Shown: piece by piece, positions 27,276 to 36,735 of the stretch
Numbering within the stretch: the first letter of the stretch is position 1
Layout of the letters: every line of letters begins with the position of its first letter
NCBI RefSeq assembly: GCF_004135735.1
Contig: NZ_CP012670.1
Location: forward strand, 8,510,501-8,574,500
Direction: 5' to 3'
Length of the DNA: 64,000 nt
DNA from: Sorangium cellulosum
GTDB lineage: Bacteria; Myxococcota_A; Polyangia; Polyangiales; Polyangiaceae
Translations under genes and position numbers: made by a program
The notes under the pieces: generated by a model
Database searches by the model: none
What the model was told of the DNA's origin: nothing
What the model saw: only the letters and a program-made list of their open reading frames with translations

Positions 27276-29060
27276 TCACGCGACGGAGTCCGCCGCGTCG
27301 CCGGGTCCTCTGCGCCCTGTCGCGGCGGCGTGCGCCGCTGCGGCCTGCTCGGCCCCAGCGGCTCGCTCCCTGGCGACCTGCTCGGCCGCGAGGGCCGCCG
27401 CGTCCTCTTGCGCGAGGAGCGCATCCGTCTCCGCCAGGGCCGCGTCCCGCCGCGCGATCAGGGCGGCGCAGCGCGTGCGCGCCGCCGCGAGCAGGCCGAG
27501 GCCGAAGGCCGCCCAGCCGGCGGCGGCGAGGTACCCGCTGACGACGAGCGCCCCCGGATCGCTCTGGTCGGCCCTGGACATCATCAGGAACGCATAGAAC
27601 GGCGACGGGGCCGCGATGACGAGCGCCCCCTCGCCGGCGCCGTGCTCGGCGATGAGGCCGGCGATGGCCGCGACGATCCACGGGCCGACCGCGATCGCGA
27701 AGAGCAGCGTCAGCAGCAGCACCCGCGCGACCATGGGCGACGCGGTGCGCGCGCGCAGGAAGGCGCCGAGCCCGACGAGGAAGACGTAGAAGGCGAGCGC
27801 GTAGACGGCGAAGTACCCGAGCTGCCGCGTCGCGACCTCGGGCGACACGGCGGGCGCGCCGGCGACCAGCCTGCTCACGCCGGCGCCCCAGAGCGCGGCG
27901 ATCGCGAGGGCGCCGACCGCGAGCAGCAGCGCCGCGGAGCGCATCACGCCGGGGCCCAGGAAGCGACGCAGCCGGCTCGTGCGGCCGCGGGCCCAGTGCA
28001 CCTCCACGCGGCGCGAGGGGCCGATCGGATCGCCGGCGAAGAGGAACACGCAGAAGGTCAGGAACGACAGGAACGCGCACAGGCCCGCCACGATCGCGGC
28101 CAGGCGTTCGCCCGGCCCCACCGAGAACGCCGGCACCGCGGCGGCGGCGGCGAGCACCGGCGAAGAGACCACGAACCACGTCTTCAGGCCGGAGGAGCGA
28201 TCGTCGCTCTCGCTCGTCAGGTTCGCGACGGTCACCTGGTACAGGAACCACGCGGGGACGACGATCGCCGCGATCGGCAAGAGGACCAGAAAGAGCGCGT
28301 AATCGAGGCCGAGGGGGGCGCGCTGGTACGCGACCGGGAGCCAGATGGGGGGCCCGTCCGGCACCTCCGGCCAGGCCTGGTGGGCCGCGTACGAGAGCCC
28401 CATGCCCCCCGCCATGAAGAGGCAGCTCGACAGCGGGAAGGCGAGCAGCAGCGTCACGAGGATCGCCACGCGGAGGCTCGCCATCTTCGAGCTGATCGCG
28501 AGGCCGAAGGCGACGCTGAGCAGCGCGATCAGGAACAGGAAGAGGAAGGCGATCACCACTTCCATCGCGGTGATCCCGCCGAACAGGAACGGCAGCGCGC
28601 CGACGGGCGCGAGCATCACCACGTACATCGCGATCGCCGTGTAGGCGGCGAGGAACTTGCCGCGGGCGATCTCGCCGGGCGGGATGCCCGTCAGGAGCAC
28701 CGCCTCCCAGGTGCGGCCCTCGCGCTCCGAGGCGATGCTGTTCGCGGCGACCGCCGGCCCGACGAGGGTCACCACGAAGTACGCGAGCGAGAAGAAGACC
28801 TGGAACAGGATCACGCCCGTCTTCGCGGGCGCGATGTCCGTCGACACGATGCCGCCGAGCGACGCCATGAGCAGCGTCATCAGCATCGTGAACACCAGGA
28901 GCACGATCGGCGTGCGGGCGAGGCGCGCCGCCTGCTTGAGCTCGCGGATCCAGATCGGGTTCGGCTCGCTGAAGAGGCGCCCCGCGCGGTAGAGCGCGCG
29001 ATCCGCGAGCCGCCGGGACGCCGGACCGCCGGGCGGCGATGAGCCAGTCTGCACGCTCAC
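27276..29060 (-). CDS. ABC-2 type transporter permease
   Basis: A 594-residue membrane protein with about twelve hydrophobic segments. It carries the ABC-2 signature region after the first helices (SIASEREGRTWEAVLLTGIPPGEIARGK), typical of permeases that work with an ABCB-like ATPase in export or gliding-type systems. The last 70 residues are a Glu/Ala-rich cytoplasmic helix. The GTG start overlaps the stop of the ATPase gene (GTGA), so the two are coupled. It is the last gene of the MoxR / membrane protein / ATPase / permease operon. The substrate is unknown. Confidence 0.88.
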   Translation of the reverse strand: MSVQTGSSPPGGPASRRLADRALYRAGRLFSEPNPIWIRELKQAARLARTPIVLLVFTMLMTLLMASLGGIVSTDIAPAKTGVILFQVFFSLAYFVVTLVGPAVAANSIASEREGRTWEAVLLTGIPPGEIARGKFLAAYTAIAMYVVMLAPVGALPFLFGGITAMEVVIAFLFLFLIALLSVAFGLAISSKMASLRVAILVTLLLAFPLSSCLFMAGGMGLSYAAHQAWPEVPDGPPIWLPVAYQRAPLGLDYALFLVLLPIAAIVVPAWFLYQVTVANLTSESDDRSSGLKTWFVVSSPVLAAAAAVPAFSVGPGERLAAIVAGLCAFLSFLTFCVFLFAGDPIGPSRRVEVHWARGRTSRLRRFLGPGVMRSAALLLAVGALAIAALWGAGVSRLVAGAPAVSPEVATRQLGYFAVYALAFYVFLVGLGAFLRARTASPMVARVLLLTLLFAIAVGPWIVAAIAGLIAEHGAGEGALVIAAPSPFYAFLMMSRADQSDPGALVVSGYLAAAGWAAFGLGLLAAARTRCAALIARRDAALAETDALLAQEDAAALAAEQVARERAAGAEQAAAAHAAATGRRGPGDAADSVA

Positions 29061-30313
29061 TGCACCTCTCCTTGCGTGACCTCCAGGAAGATCCGCTCGA
29101 GCTCGTTGCGCTCCGGCTCGACCCCGATGACGCCGATCCCGTTCCGCACGAGGTGCTGGACGATCTCGGCGATCTTCACGTCGTTGCCCACGTAGGCGAC
29201 GTGCACCGCGCCCGCGACGACCGCGACGTCGAGGATCCCCGGCCCGCCCCCGAGCAGGTACGCCGCGGCCTCGGGCTCGCCGAGGACCCGCACCTTGACC
29301 TTGCGCCGGGGGAGCTGCGGGGGCGGCGCGGCGTGCCCCCCCGGAGGCACCGCGCCCGCCGCCAGCGCGGCGTGGCTCGGGTGCGGGGGGCCGTGGCCCG
29401 CGGGCGGGTACGGGCCGTGGCCCCCCGGCGGGGCAGCCGCCGGCGCGACGGCCGGCGGAGGCGCCTCGAGGCCGTGAGGCGGCGGCGCGTGACGGCCGTC
29501 GCCCGCGCCGGCCGCGTGCGGCGACGGCGCGGCCGGGTGCGGCGGCGCGTGCCCGCGCGCCTGCGCGGCGCGCACCGCCTCGAGGCGCGCCGCGATCTCC
29601 CCGATCGGGCCGGCGACAACCAGGCGGCCCCTCTCGAGGATGCCGATCGACGTGCACACGTCCGAGAGCTCCGTGAGGATGTGCGACGAGAGGAAGATCG
29701 TCTTCCCCAGGCTCCGGAGCTCCAGGAGCAGGTCGCGGATCTCGATGCGGGCGCGCGGATCGAGATCGCTCGCCGGCTCGTCCAGGATGAGGACCTTGGG
29801 ATCGTGCAGCAGGATCCTCCCGAGCTGGAGGCGCTGCTTCATCCCCTTCGACATGGTGGCGACGATCCTGTCCTGGATCTTGCCGAGATCGGTCAGCTCC
29901 AGGACGGCGTCGACCACGTCGAGCGACGGCACCCGGAAGGCGTCCGCGAAGAACTCGAGGTACTCGCGCACCGTGATCCGGTCGTAGACGCCGGCGTGGT
30001 CCGGCATGTACCCGATGCTGCGGCGGACCGCCGCGGGGTCGATCGTGACGTCGACGCCGTCGATCTCGACCCGCCCCGCCATCGGCTCGAGCAGGGTGGC
30101 CATGATCCGGATCGTCGTCGTCTTGCCCGCGCCGTTCGGCCCGATGAAGCCGAAGATCTCGCCGGGGCCGACGTCGAAGGTCACGTCCCGGAGCACCTCG
30201 AACGAGCCGAAGCGGTGCGAGAGGTGGCGGACGCGGATCGTCGGCGGGGGCCGCTCGGCCGGCGCCTCGAGCGGGGCCTCGGGCGGCGGCGCGCCGCTGG
30301 GCGCGGCGCTCAC
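29057..30313 (-). CDS. ABC transporter ATP-binding protein with His/Pro-rich insertion
   Basis: A 418-residue ATPase. The nucleotide-binding domain (about 25-245) has Walker A GPNGAGKTT, a signature in SKGMKQRLQLGR (less canonical than LSGGQ, as in DrrA/GldA-like exporters), Walker B LILDEP and the switch SSHILTE. An unusual stretch of about 85 residues rich in His, Pro, Ala and Gly (around 260-345) follows, then a compact C-terminal alpha/beta domain (RRKVKVRVLG, EIVQHLVRNGIGV, ERIFLEVTQG) typical of the GldA/ABC-2 group. The GTG start at 30313 overlaps the upstream stop. Works with the permease at 27276. Confidence 0.92.
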   Translation of the reverse strand: MSAAPSGAPPPEAPLEAPAERPPPTIRVRHLSHRFGSFEVLRDVTFDVGPGEIFGFIGPNGAGKTTTIRIMATLLEPMAGRVEIDGVDVTIDPAAVRRSIGYMPDHAGVYDRITVREYLEFFADAFRVPSLDVVDAVLELTDLGKIQDRIVATMSKGMKQRLQLGRILLHDPKVLILDEPASDLDPRARIEIRDLLLELRSLGKTIFLSSHILTELSDVCTSIGILERGRLVVAGPIGEIAARLEAVRAAQARGHAPPHPAAPSPHAAGAGDGRHAPPPHGLEAPPPAVAPAAAPPGGHGPYPPAGHGPPHPSHAALAAGAVPPGGHAAPPPQLPRRKVKVRVLGEPEAAAYLLGGGPGILDVAVVAGAVHVAYVGNDVKIAEIVQHLVRNGIGVIGVEPERNELERIFLEVTQGEVQ

Positions 30314-32460
30314 GGCCGGCCCCCGTAGCCGACGATCCGCACGAGCACGCGGTCGCTCTCCAGCCGCAGCCCCGAGTCGCTCGTGCGCCCCTCGCCGCCG
30401 TCGAGCTGGCCGAGCAGGACGGGCACGCCGGCGGGGAACCAGTCGATCGCGTCGCCGGCCGCCTCCTCGATGGCCCACCACGCGCCGCCGAGCCCCGGGG
30501 CGTCGGGCTCGAGGAGCGGGACCAGGAGGCTCCCGCCGAGATCGTGGACGTCGATGCCGCCGACCCGCCGCCCGAAGCCCACGTGCGAGAGCCAGGCCTG
30601 CCCCTCGACGCGCGCGCGCAGGTCCACGCCGCCCCCGCCGCCTCCCGCCCCCACCCGCGACGAGACCCTCTCGCCGTCCCGGATGCGCGCGAAGTACCGG
30701 GCCTCGCCCGTCGGCAGCCACAGGATCCCCCCCCGCAGGTCGCGGCCGCTCCGGTTGCTCACCACGGTGTCCCCGCCCGGCTCGGCGACGATCGCGATGC
30801 CGTCCCCGAGCGGCGCCACGCCGTCCTCGCGCACGATCACCGTCTGCCACGGCAGCGCGGCGACCTCCGTCAGGCGCGCCCCATCGCGGTCCACGACGAG
30901 CCGGTCGCGCCGCGCCGACAGCTCGGCGAGCACCGCGGTGCTGATGACGCCGCTCGCGTCGGTCGTCCGGACCGTGAGGTCCTCCGCGCTGGACACGTAG
31001 AACGCGCGGAACCGGCGCGCCGAGCCCTTCGACAGGCCGGCCCCCGCCTCGATCAGCGTGAGGTGGCGCGCCCGGCCGCCCACCCCCTTCGCGAGCACGC
31101 CCACGCCGACGATCACCGCGAACATGACCGCCGCGAGCACGGGCAGGCGCCGGAGCGCGCGGAGCGGCCTGCCCTGCCTCGCGGCGCGCGCGAAGTTGAT
31201 CGGCCCGGCGAGCACCGCGTAGAGGCAGAGCAGGAACGCGGAGAGCCCGATCGCCCAGCGCGCGCTCTCGTTCGGATCGAGCTCCCGCCGCACCCGGTCC
31301 AGGTCGAGGCCCAGCGACTCTTCCCCCGGGCGGAAGGCGACCGTGGAGCGGCGATCGTGGGCGCGGCGCGCGAGGTCGGCCATCCGGATCTTCACCCAGG
31401 GGTCGCTGGCCGCCTGCGGGCGCGTCGGATCGAACGCGAGCAGGTGCACCTCGCCGAGGCCGTAGGACGCCGAGCTGCCGTACGCGCTCCCGCGCAGGTT
31501 GCCGCCCGACCAGCCGGAGAGCGCCTCGGCCACCTCGGGGCCCGCGCCCGGCGCGGGCGCGAGCGCGTTCTCCGGCGTCCCGAACCCGCTCGACACGCTC
31601 GGCGGCAAGATCTCCGCGAGCGTGGGCGGCGCGACGCCCGCCTTCGCGACCTCGCCGCCGACGAGCGCCGCGAGCGCCGGATGCCGGAGGTCCTCGGGGC
31701 GCGCGACGGCGAGCGCGAGCGTCCCGCCGGCGAGCACGTAGCCGGCGAGCGCCTCGAGCTCCGCCCCGCCGAGCCGCGAGAGCGTGTCGGTGCGCATGAG
31801 CACGGCGTCCACCGCGCTGTAGAGGGCCGCCCGATCCGGCAGCAGCGGGTCGCCCGTCGCGCCGTCGAAGCGCGGCTGCCCGACCCACAGGACCGGGCCG
31901 GGCGACGGCCCGGCGCCGCGCCCGGTCGGCAGGTACAGCGGCGCGACCGGCGCCTCGTGGAGCGTCGCCCGGAGGCGCGACGGCTCGCTGACGTCGAGGA
32001 GCACCACCGCGCGCTGCGAGGTCGACGCGAGCGCGTGCGACGACACCGGCGCGCCGCGCTCGTCGAGCGCCCGCACCTGCACGTCGCCGAACGGCGACAC
32101 CTGCACCGGCACGCGCACGTGGATCGAGGCGCCCGCCGCGACGCTGTACGGCGCCGAGGCGACGAAGTCGGGCAGGCTGGAGAAGCGCTTCGACGCGATC
32201 TCGACCTCGCCCCTCGCCGCCGCGCCGCCGTTGTTCTGGACGCGCACGACGATCTGGTTCCACCCCCAGGGCAGCGCGCCGCTCGTCCCGAACACGGGCG
32301 CCGCGTCGACGACGAGCTCCGCCGCGCTCGGCGACGGCGGCGGCGCCTGCCCGAGCGCGGGCGCGGCCGCCGCGAGCCACGCCGCGGCCGCCGCGCCCGC
32401 CGCGCGGGGCGCGCGCCGCGGAGGCCGCCCCCGCGCCGCTCCAGCCGGCCCGCCCCTCAT
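30310..32460 (-). CDS. Exported membrane protein, GldG/DUF4350-like
   Basis: A 716-residue protein: signal peptide (cleavage near ALG-QA), a large beta-rich extracytoplasmic region with a glutamine-amidotransferase-like fold pattern (VVLLDVSEPSRL, LSRLGGAELEALAGYVLAGGTLALAV), two transmembrane helices at about 395-415 and 435-455, then another extracytoplasmic beta domain. The order resembles accessory proteins of MoxR operons and of gliding-type ABC exporters. Start ATG overlaps the stop of moxR (ATGA) and its stop overlaps the ATPase start. Function unknown. Confidence 0.82.
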   Translation of the reverse strand: MRGGPAGAARGRPPRRAPRAAGAAAAAWLAAAAPALGQAPPPSPSAAELVVDAAPVFGTSGALPWGWNQIVVRVQNNGGAAARGEVEIASKRFSSLPDFVASAPYSVAAGASIHVRVPVQVSPFGDVQVRALDERGAPVSSHALASTSQRAVVLLDVSEPSRLRATLHEAPVAPLYLPTGRGAGPSPGPVLWVGQPRFDGATGDPLLPDRAALYSAVDAVLMRTDTLSRLGGAELEALAGYVLAGGTLALAVARPEDLRHPALAALVGGEVAKAGVAPPTLAEILPPSVSSGFGTPENALAPAPGAGPEVAEALSGWSGGNLRGSAYGSSASYGLGEVHLLAFDPTRPQAASDPWVKIRMADLARRAHDRRSTVAFRPGEESLGLDLDRVRRELDPNESARWAIGLSAFLLCLYAVLAGPINFARAARQGRPLRALRRLPVLAAVMFAVIVGVGVLAKGVGGRARHLTLIEAGAGLSKGSARRFRAFYVSSAEDLTVRTTDASGVISTAVLAELSARRDRLVVDRDGARLTEVAALPWQTVIVREDGVAPLGDGIAIVAEPGGDTVVSNRSGRDLRGGILWLPTGEARYFARIRDGERVSSRVGAGGGGGGVDLRARVEGQAWLSHVGFGRRVGGIDVHDLGGSLLVPLLEPDAPGLGGAWWAIEEAAGDAIDWFPAGVPVLLGQLDGGEGRTSDSGLRLESDRVLVRIVGYGGRP

Positions 32461-33521
32461 CGCCGGATCGCCTGCGCCACGGGCTCGGGCCGCGCCTCGA
32501 CCACCTCGACCAGCGCGGCCACGACCTGATCGGTCGAGATCCCCTCCGCCTCGCCCTCGAAGGACCGGATCAGGCGGTGGCGCAGCACGGGCCTCGCGAC
32601 CCGCTGCACGTCGGCGAAGGCGACGTGCGCCCTGCCCTGGAGCAGCGCCGCGGCCTTCGCGGCCAGCACGAGGGACTGCGCGCCGCGCACGCCGGCGCCG
32701 AACCGGAGCGCCCGCCGCACGATCTCGGGCGCGCCCTCGGCGGCCGGATCGCTCGCCCGCGTGAGCCGCGACGCGTACCGCAGGACGGGCTCGGCGACCG
32801 CGACGTCACGGCAGAGCGCGCGCAGCGACAGCACGTCCTCCCGGGAGAGCACCCGCGGCGGCGGCCCGCGATCGTGGCCGGTGGTCCGCGCGAGGATCTC
32901 GGTCAGCTCGTCCTCGGTCGGGCTCGGCACGAGCACCTTGAGCAGGAACCGATCGAGCTGCGCCTCCGGCAGCGGGTAGGTCCCTTCCATCTCGATCGGG
33001 TTCTCGGTGGCCAGCACGAAGAACGGCTCCTCCATCGCGTACCGCGTGCCGGCGATGGTGCACGCGTGCTCCTGCATCGCCTCGAGCAGCGCGCTCTGCG
33101 TCTTCGGCGTCGCCCGGTTGATCTCGTCGGCCAGGATCACCTGCCCGAAGATCGGCCCCCTGTGCAGCGAGAAGTGGCGCGAGCCGTCCGCGGCCGCGAC
33201 GAGCACGTTCGTGCCGGTCACGTCGCTCGGCATGAGATCCGGGGTGAACTGGATGCGCGAGAACCTGAGATCGAGGCAGCCCGCGATCGTCCTGACGAGG
33301 AGCGTCTTGCCCAGCCCCGGCGCCCCCTCCAGCAGCACGTGCCCGCCCGCGAGGATCCCCCAGAGCGTCTGCTCGATGACGTCGCCCTGGCCGACGACGG
33401 CCTGCCCGATCGCCTCGCAGAGCCGCGCGCTCGCCTGCCGCGCGAGCTCGAGCCTCGCCTCGAACGAGGCCGCGGCCGAGCCCTGCCCGCCGTCAACCGC
33501 TGCGCTTGATTCCGCCGCCAT
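32457..33521 (-). CDS. MoxR-family AAA+ ATPase
   Basis: A 354-residue AAA+ ATPase of the MoxR group, chaperone-like enzymes that mature or activate partner complexes. Visible are Walker A GAPGLGKT (about 69-76), IQFTPDLMPSDVTG, Walker B VILADEINRA, sensor 1 region ATENPIEMEGTYPLPEAQLDRF (read as two adjoining motifs) and the C-terminal lid with RHRLIRSFEGEAEG. The start ATG at 33521 gives a short disordered N-terminus. It heads the operon with three coupled downstream genes, and its presence suggests that the transporter is assembled or gated by MoxR. Confidence 0.95.
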   Translation of the reverse strand: MAAESSAAVDGGQGSAAASFEARLELARQASARLCEAIGQAVVGQGDVIEQTLWGILAGGHVLLEGAPGLGKTLLVRTIAGCLDLRFSRIQFTPDLMPSDVTGTNVLVAAADGSRHFSLHRGPIFGQVILADEINRATPKTQSALLEAMQEHACTIAGTRYAMEEPFFVLATENPIEMEGTYPLPEAQLDRFLLKVLVPSPTEDELTEILARTTGHDRGPPPRVLSREDVLSLRALCRDVAVAEPVLRYASRLTRASDPAAEGAPEIVRRALRFGAGVRGAQSLVLAAKAAALLQGRAHVAFADVQRVARPVLRHRLIRSFEGEAEGISTDQVVAALVEVVEARPEPVAQAIRR

Positions 33522-33692
33522 CCGCTCGCCCTCGGGCCACGACCATAGCCGGCCGGGCGCCGCGCGTCGATCGGCCCGCGCCCGCGGCGCGCGGCCGGAC
33601 GGGGGCGCCCCCCGGACGCGGCGAACCGCCCAGCGGATCCCTGCGATCCCCTCAGGCGGTGGGCACCGCCATGCTATCTTCGAGGGATGAGC

Positions 33693-34232
33693 ATGCTTGA
33701 CCGACACGCCCGCACCGCACTTGCTCCGCACCGTCGCTCCACGCGCCTCGGCGTGGCGCTGGCCGCTGTCCTGTCGCTCGGCGCGAGCGCCTGCGCCTCG
33801 GTGATCGGCGAGCATGAGGCGGAGACCAAGTTCCTCGTCAAGCCGACCCCGCTGTCGACCTTCGCCGGGTGGAGCGAGCTCACCGTCTCGCAGGATCCGA
33901 ATTCCATCGACGGGGCGGAGCTCATGTTCATCCGGCTCGAGGCGCGGGACAACAACGTCCCCGATCTCACCTTCATCAAGAGCATCACCGCCGAGGCGGT
34001 CGTCGACGGCGTCGCGACCACGATCGCCAGGAAGTCGCCGATGCCGGTGGGGGAGCGCATCGTCCCGCTCACGCGGGTCTACCACGACGACATCCGGAAG
34101 TTCTTCTACGAGGACCCCGAGAGCGGCGGGTACACGGCGCACGTCGACTGGCGCGGCGAGATCGATCAGACGAAGACGATCCCGCCGGAGGGGGTGTGGA
34201 TGAAGGTCATCGTGGCCATCCGCGTCGAGTGA
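33693..34232 (+). CDS. Putative lipoprotein of unknown function
   Basis: A 179-residue predicted lipoprotein with an Arg-rich leader and lipobox LGASAC. The mature part is a beta-rich domain (WSELTVSQDPNS, AELMFIRLEARD, VWMKVIVAIRVE) of unknown family. GAGGG lies directly against an ATG at 33687, so the ATG six bases later (33693) has better spacing and is chosen. It is divergent from the MoxR operon and convergent with cysK. Confidence 0.8.
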   Translation: MLDRHARTALAPHRRSTRLGVALAAVLSLGASACASVIGEHEAETKFLVKPTPLSTFAGWSELTVSQDPNSIDGAELMFIRLEARDNNVPDLTFIKSITAEAVVDGVATTIARKSPMPVGERIVPLTRVYHDDIRKFFYEDPESGGYTAHVDWRGEIDQTKTIPPEGVWMKVIVAIRVE

Positions 34233-34286
34233 TCGCGCCGCCCGGGCGCCCACGCCGCGCCGACGCGCCCGCGGGCGCGCGCCGCG

Positions 34287-35243
34287 CTAGCGGGCCGCGG
34301 CCCCGCGATCGCGGCCGACGAGCTCCTTGAAGAGCGGCGACGTCACGTACCGCTCCCCGCCGTCGGGCAGGATCACGACGATCTTCTTGCCCCGCATCTC
34401 CTCGCGCGTCGCGATCGAGAGCGCCGCCGCCATCGCCGCGCCGCCGGAGATGCCGACGAGGATACCCTCGGCCTTCGCGAGCCGGCGCGCGGCGTCGAAC
34501 GACTCGTCCTCGGACACGGGCACCACCTCGTCGATGAGGTCGCGCCGGAGGATCTTCGGGATGAACCCCGCGCCGATGCCCTGGATGAGGTGCGCCCCCA
34601 CCCGCCCGCCGCTCAGCACGGCGGCGTTGCGCGGCTCCACCGCGACCATCCGCACGCCCGGCTTCCTCGCCTTGAGCACCTCGCCCACGCCCGTGATCGT
34701 GCCGCCGGTCCCCACGCCGGCGACCACGACGTCGACCTCGCCGCCCGTGTCGTCCCAGATCTCGAGCGCGGTCGACGCGCGGTGCGCCGCCGGGTTCGCC
34801 GGGTTCTCGAACTGCTGGAGCATCACGGCCCCCGGCGTCTCCTCCACGATCTGCCGCGCCCGCGCGACGGCCTTCAACATCAGCGAGCCGGGCGTCAGGA
34901 GCACCTCGGCCCCGAACGCCCTGAGCAGCGCGATCCGCTCGGGGCTCATCGACTCCGGCATCGTGAGGATCAGCCGGTAGCCCTTGGCCGCCGCGATCAT
35001 CGCCAGCGCGATCCCCGTGTTGCCGCTCGTCGGCTCGACGAGGACGCTCCCCTGGGTCAGCTTGCCCTGCCGCTCGGCGTCCTCGACCATCGCCAGGCCG
35101 ATGCGGTCCTTCACGCTGCCGCCGGGGTTGCGGCTCTCGACCTTGCCGAGGAGCTCCGCGTGCAGCCCCTTGCCCGCGGAGCGCAGTCGAACGAGGGGGG
35201 TGCGCCCGACGGTCGTCGCGATGCTGTCGAAGATGGATCCCAC
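34287..35243 (-). CDS. cysK: Cysteine synthase A (O-acetylserine sulfhydrylase)
   Basis: Pyridoxal-phosphate enzyme making cysteine from O-acetylserine and sulfide. The 318-residue product has the PLP lysine in NPGGSVKDR, the substrate loop PTSGNTG, the phosphate-binding GTGGTITG and the late SGGA segment. One variation is HRASTALEIW in place of the usual TTGPEIW. A GTG start with a GGGAGGG box gives the standard MGSIFDSIATTVGRTPLVRL. It follows cysA by 36 bases on the same strand, forming a small sulfur-assimilation operon. Confidence 0.95.
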   Translation of the reverse strand: MGSIFDSIATTVGRTPLVRLRSAGKGLHAELLGKVESRNPGGSVKDRIGLAMVEDAERQGKLTQGSVLVEPTSGNTGIALAMIAAAKGYRLILTMPESMSPERIALLRAFGAEVLLTPGSLMLKAVARARQIVEETPGAVMLQQFENPANPAAHRASTALEIWDDTGGEVDVVVAGVGTGGTITGVGEVLKARKPGVRMVAVEPRNAAVLSGGRVGAHLIQGIGAGFIPKILRRDLIDEVVPVSEDESFDAARRLAKAEGILVGISGGAAMAAALSIATREEMRGKKIVVILPDGGERYVTSPLFKELVGRDRGAAAR

Positions 35244-35279
35244 GTGCTCGCCCTCCCGTGACGGCCAGCTGGCCGGTGG

Positions 35280-36350
35280 CTAGATGGCGTAGTCTTGCAC
35301 GAAGATCTTGGCGTCACGGAGATTTACGAGCACCCGGTCCCCCTCGGAGAGCCCGAGCTCGGCCACCCGGTCCTTGGTCATCTCGACGGAGAGCGGCTGG
35401 CCGTCGGACAGGCGGAGCTCGGCCTTGACCATCCATCCGACCCGTGACAGCCGCTCGACGCGCGCCACGCTGGCGTCGTCGGTGCCCGGGGAGCTCGACG
35501 AGTCGACCCGGGTGTGGAGCTCGACGTCGTGCGGCCGCACGAAGGCGCGGACGCTCGCGCCGTCGCCCGTCCCGGGGGGCGCGTGGACCGCGAGCGCCCC
35601 GAGCGCCGCCTGGCCGTCGCGCACCTCCCCCTTGAGCACGTTGATCGACCCGACGAAGCTCGCGACGAACTCGGTCGCCGGCCGATCGTAGATCTCCTCG
35701 GGCGAGCCGATCTGCTCGACCCGCCCCTTGTGCAGCACGATGACCCGGTCGGCGAGGTCCATCGCCTCTTCCTGGTCGTGGGTCACGAAGACGCTGGTGA
35801 TCCCCCGCTCCTTGTGCAGCCTGCGGATCCACTCGCGCAGCTCGAGGCGCACCTTGGCGTCGAGCGCCCCGAACGGCTCGTCGAGCAGGAGCAGCGACGA
35901 GCCTGGCGCGAGCGCGCGCGCCAGCGCGACGCGCTGCCGCTGGCCGCCGGACAGCTCGTGCGCGAACCTGTCCCCGAGCCCGTGGAGCTGCACGAGGCCG
36001 AGGAGCTCGTCGACGGTGGCGTCGATCTCCTTCCTGGGCCGCTTCCGGATCGTGAGCCCGAAGGCGATGTTCTCGCGGACGGTCATGTTCCGGAACAGGG
36101 CGTAGCTCTGGAACACGAAGCCGATGTTCCGGTCCTGCACCCGGGTGTGGGTCGCGTTCTCGCCGTTCAGGATCACCTCGCCGGAGTCGGGGCTCTCGAG
36201 CCCGGCGATGATCCGGAGGACGGTGCTCTTGCCGCCCCCGCTCGGCCCCAGCAGCGCGACCAGGGCGCCGCGCTCTATCTCGAACGAGACGTCATCGACG
36301 ACCTTGTTCGGGCCGAACCGCTTCGTGAGCTGCTGGACGATGATCCCCAT
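35280..36350 (-). CDS. cysA: Sulfate/thiosulfate ABC transporter ATP-binding protein
   Basis: A 356-residue importer ATPase. Walker A GPSGGGKST, the signature LSGGQRQRVALAR, Walker B LLLLDEPFGALD and the VTHDQEEAMDLADR switch are all present, followed by a TOBE-type regulatory domain at about 285-350. The N-terminus MGIIVQQLTKRFG and the ERGITSVFVTHD segment are typical of CysA. The permease and binding-protein genes (cysTW, sbp) are not in the window, although cysA normally travels with them. It is immediately upstream of cysK. Confidence 0.9.
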   Translation of the reverse strand: MGIIVQQLTKRFGPNKVVDDVSFEIERGALVALLGPSGGGKSTVLRIIAGLESPDSGEVILNGENATHTRVQDRNIGFVFQSYALFRNMTVRENIAFGLTIRKRPRKEIDATVDELLGLVQLHGLGDRFAHELSGGQRQRVALARALAPGSSLLLLDEPFGALDAKVRLELREWIRRLHKERGITSVFVTHDQEEAMDLADRVIVLHKGRVEQIGSPEEIYDRPATEFVASFVGSINVLKGEVRDGQAALGALAVHAPPGTGDGASVRAFVRPHDVELHTRVDSSSSPGTDDASVARVERLSRVGWMVKAELRLSDGQPLSVEMTKDRVAELGLSEGDRVLVNLRDAKIFVQDYAI

Positions 36351-36735
36351 AAGCGACTGCTAGCCTTCTGCCTGCGCCGGGCGCGTCGCGCGCGGAAATC
36401 CGGGGCGCAGAAACACGCCTCAGGGTCGCCTGCCGGCCGGGTCGGCGCAACCAGATTCGGAAATACACATCGGAAAGGTGCGTAAATCTGCAAGAGGCGA
36501 GGTCGCCCCACAGCCTCGCACCGATCCACGGCCTCGCACCCCGGCCTCGGGACGAGGGTACGACGGGCGCGCGCGGGGGGAGCCTCCGGCGTGCGGCTCC
36601 CCCCGCGCGCGCGCTCCGCAGCCAGTCGCTGCGCGCTCGGTGGGCGGTCCGAGGTGCTAGCATCGCCGCGCCGCGCCGCAGCGCGGCAGGGCCCGGGCGA
36701 GAGGTGTTCACGGGCGGGACCGGGACGGGAATCGG
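36351..36735. other. 385-base divergent intergenic region
   Basis: Separates cysA (minus) from the epimerase gene (plus). It contains a long perfect hairpin (36567-36612) and no open frame worth calling. Promoters for both directions should be here, but no clear -35/-10 pair can be picked by eye. Confidence 0.6.
36567..36612. promoter_or_regulatory. Perfect 18-bp inverted repeat
   Basis: Two exactly complementary 18-base arms (36567-36584 and 36595-36612), each made of an alternating GC run, six G or C, and AGCC/GGCT, around a 10-base loop. It would form a very stable hairpin. It lies about 120 bases upstream of the epimerase start. No T-tract follows. It could be a terminator, an insulator or a protein site. 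Confidence 0.65.

Noticed and set aside
30544..32529. A 660-codon plus-strand frame opposite the GldG-like membrane protein
   Set aside because: Composition is Arg/His/Ala-rich, no ribosome-binding site or domain, and the minus-strand gene has overlapping operon junctions.
34265..34278. Terminator between the lipoprotein gene and cysK
   Set aside because: It is a loopless 14-base palindrome that cannot fold as a full hairpin; too weak to call.
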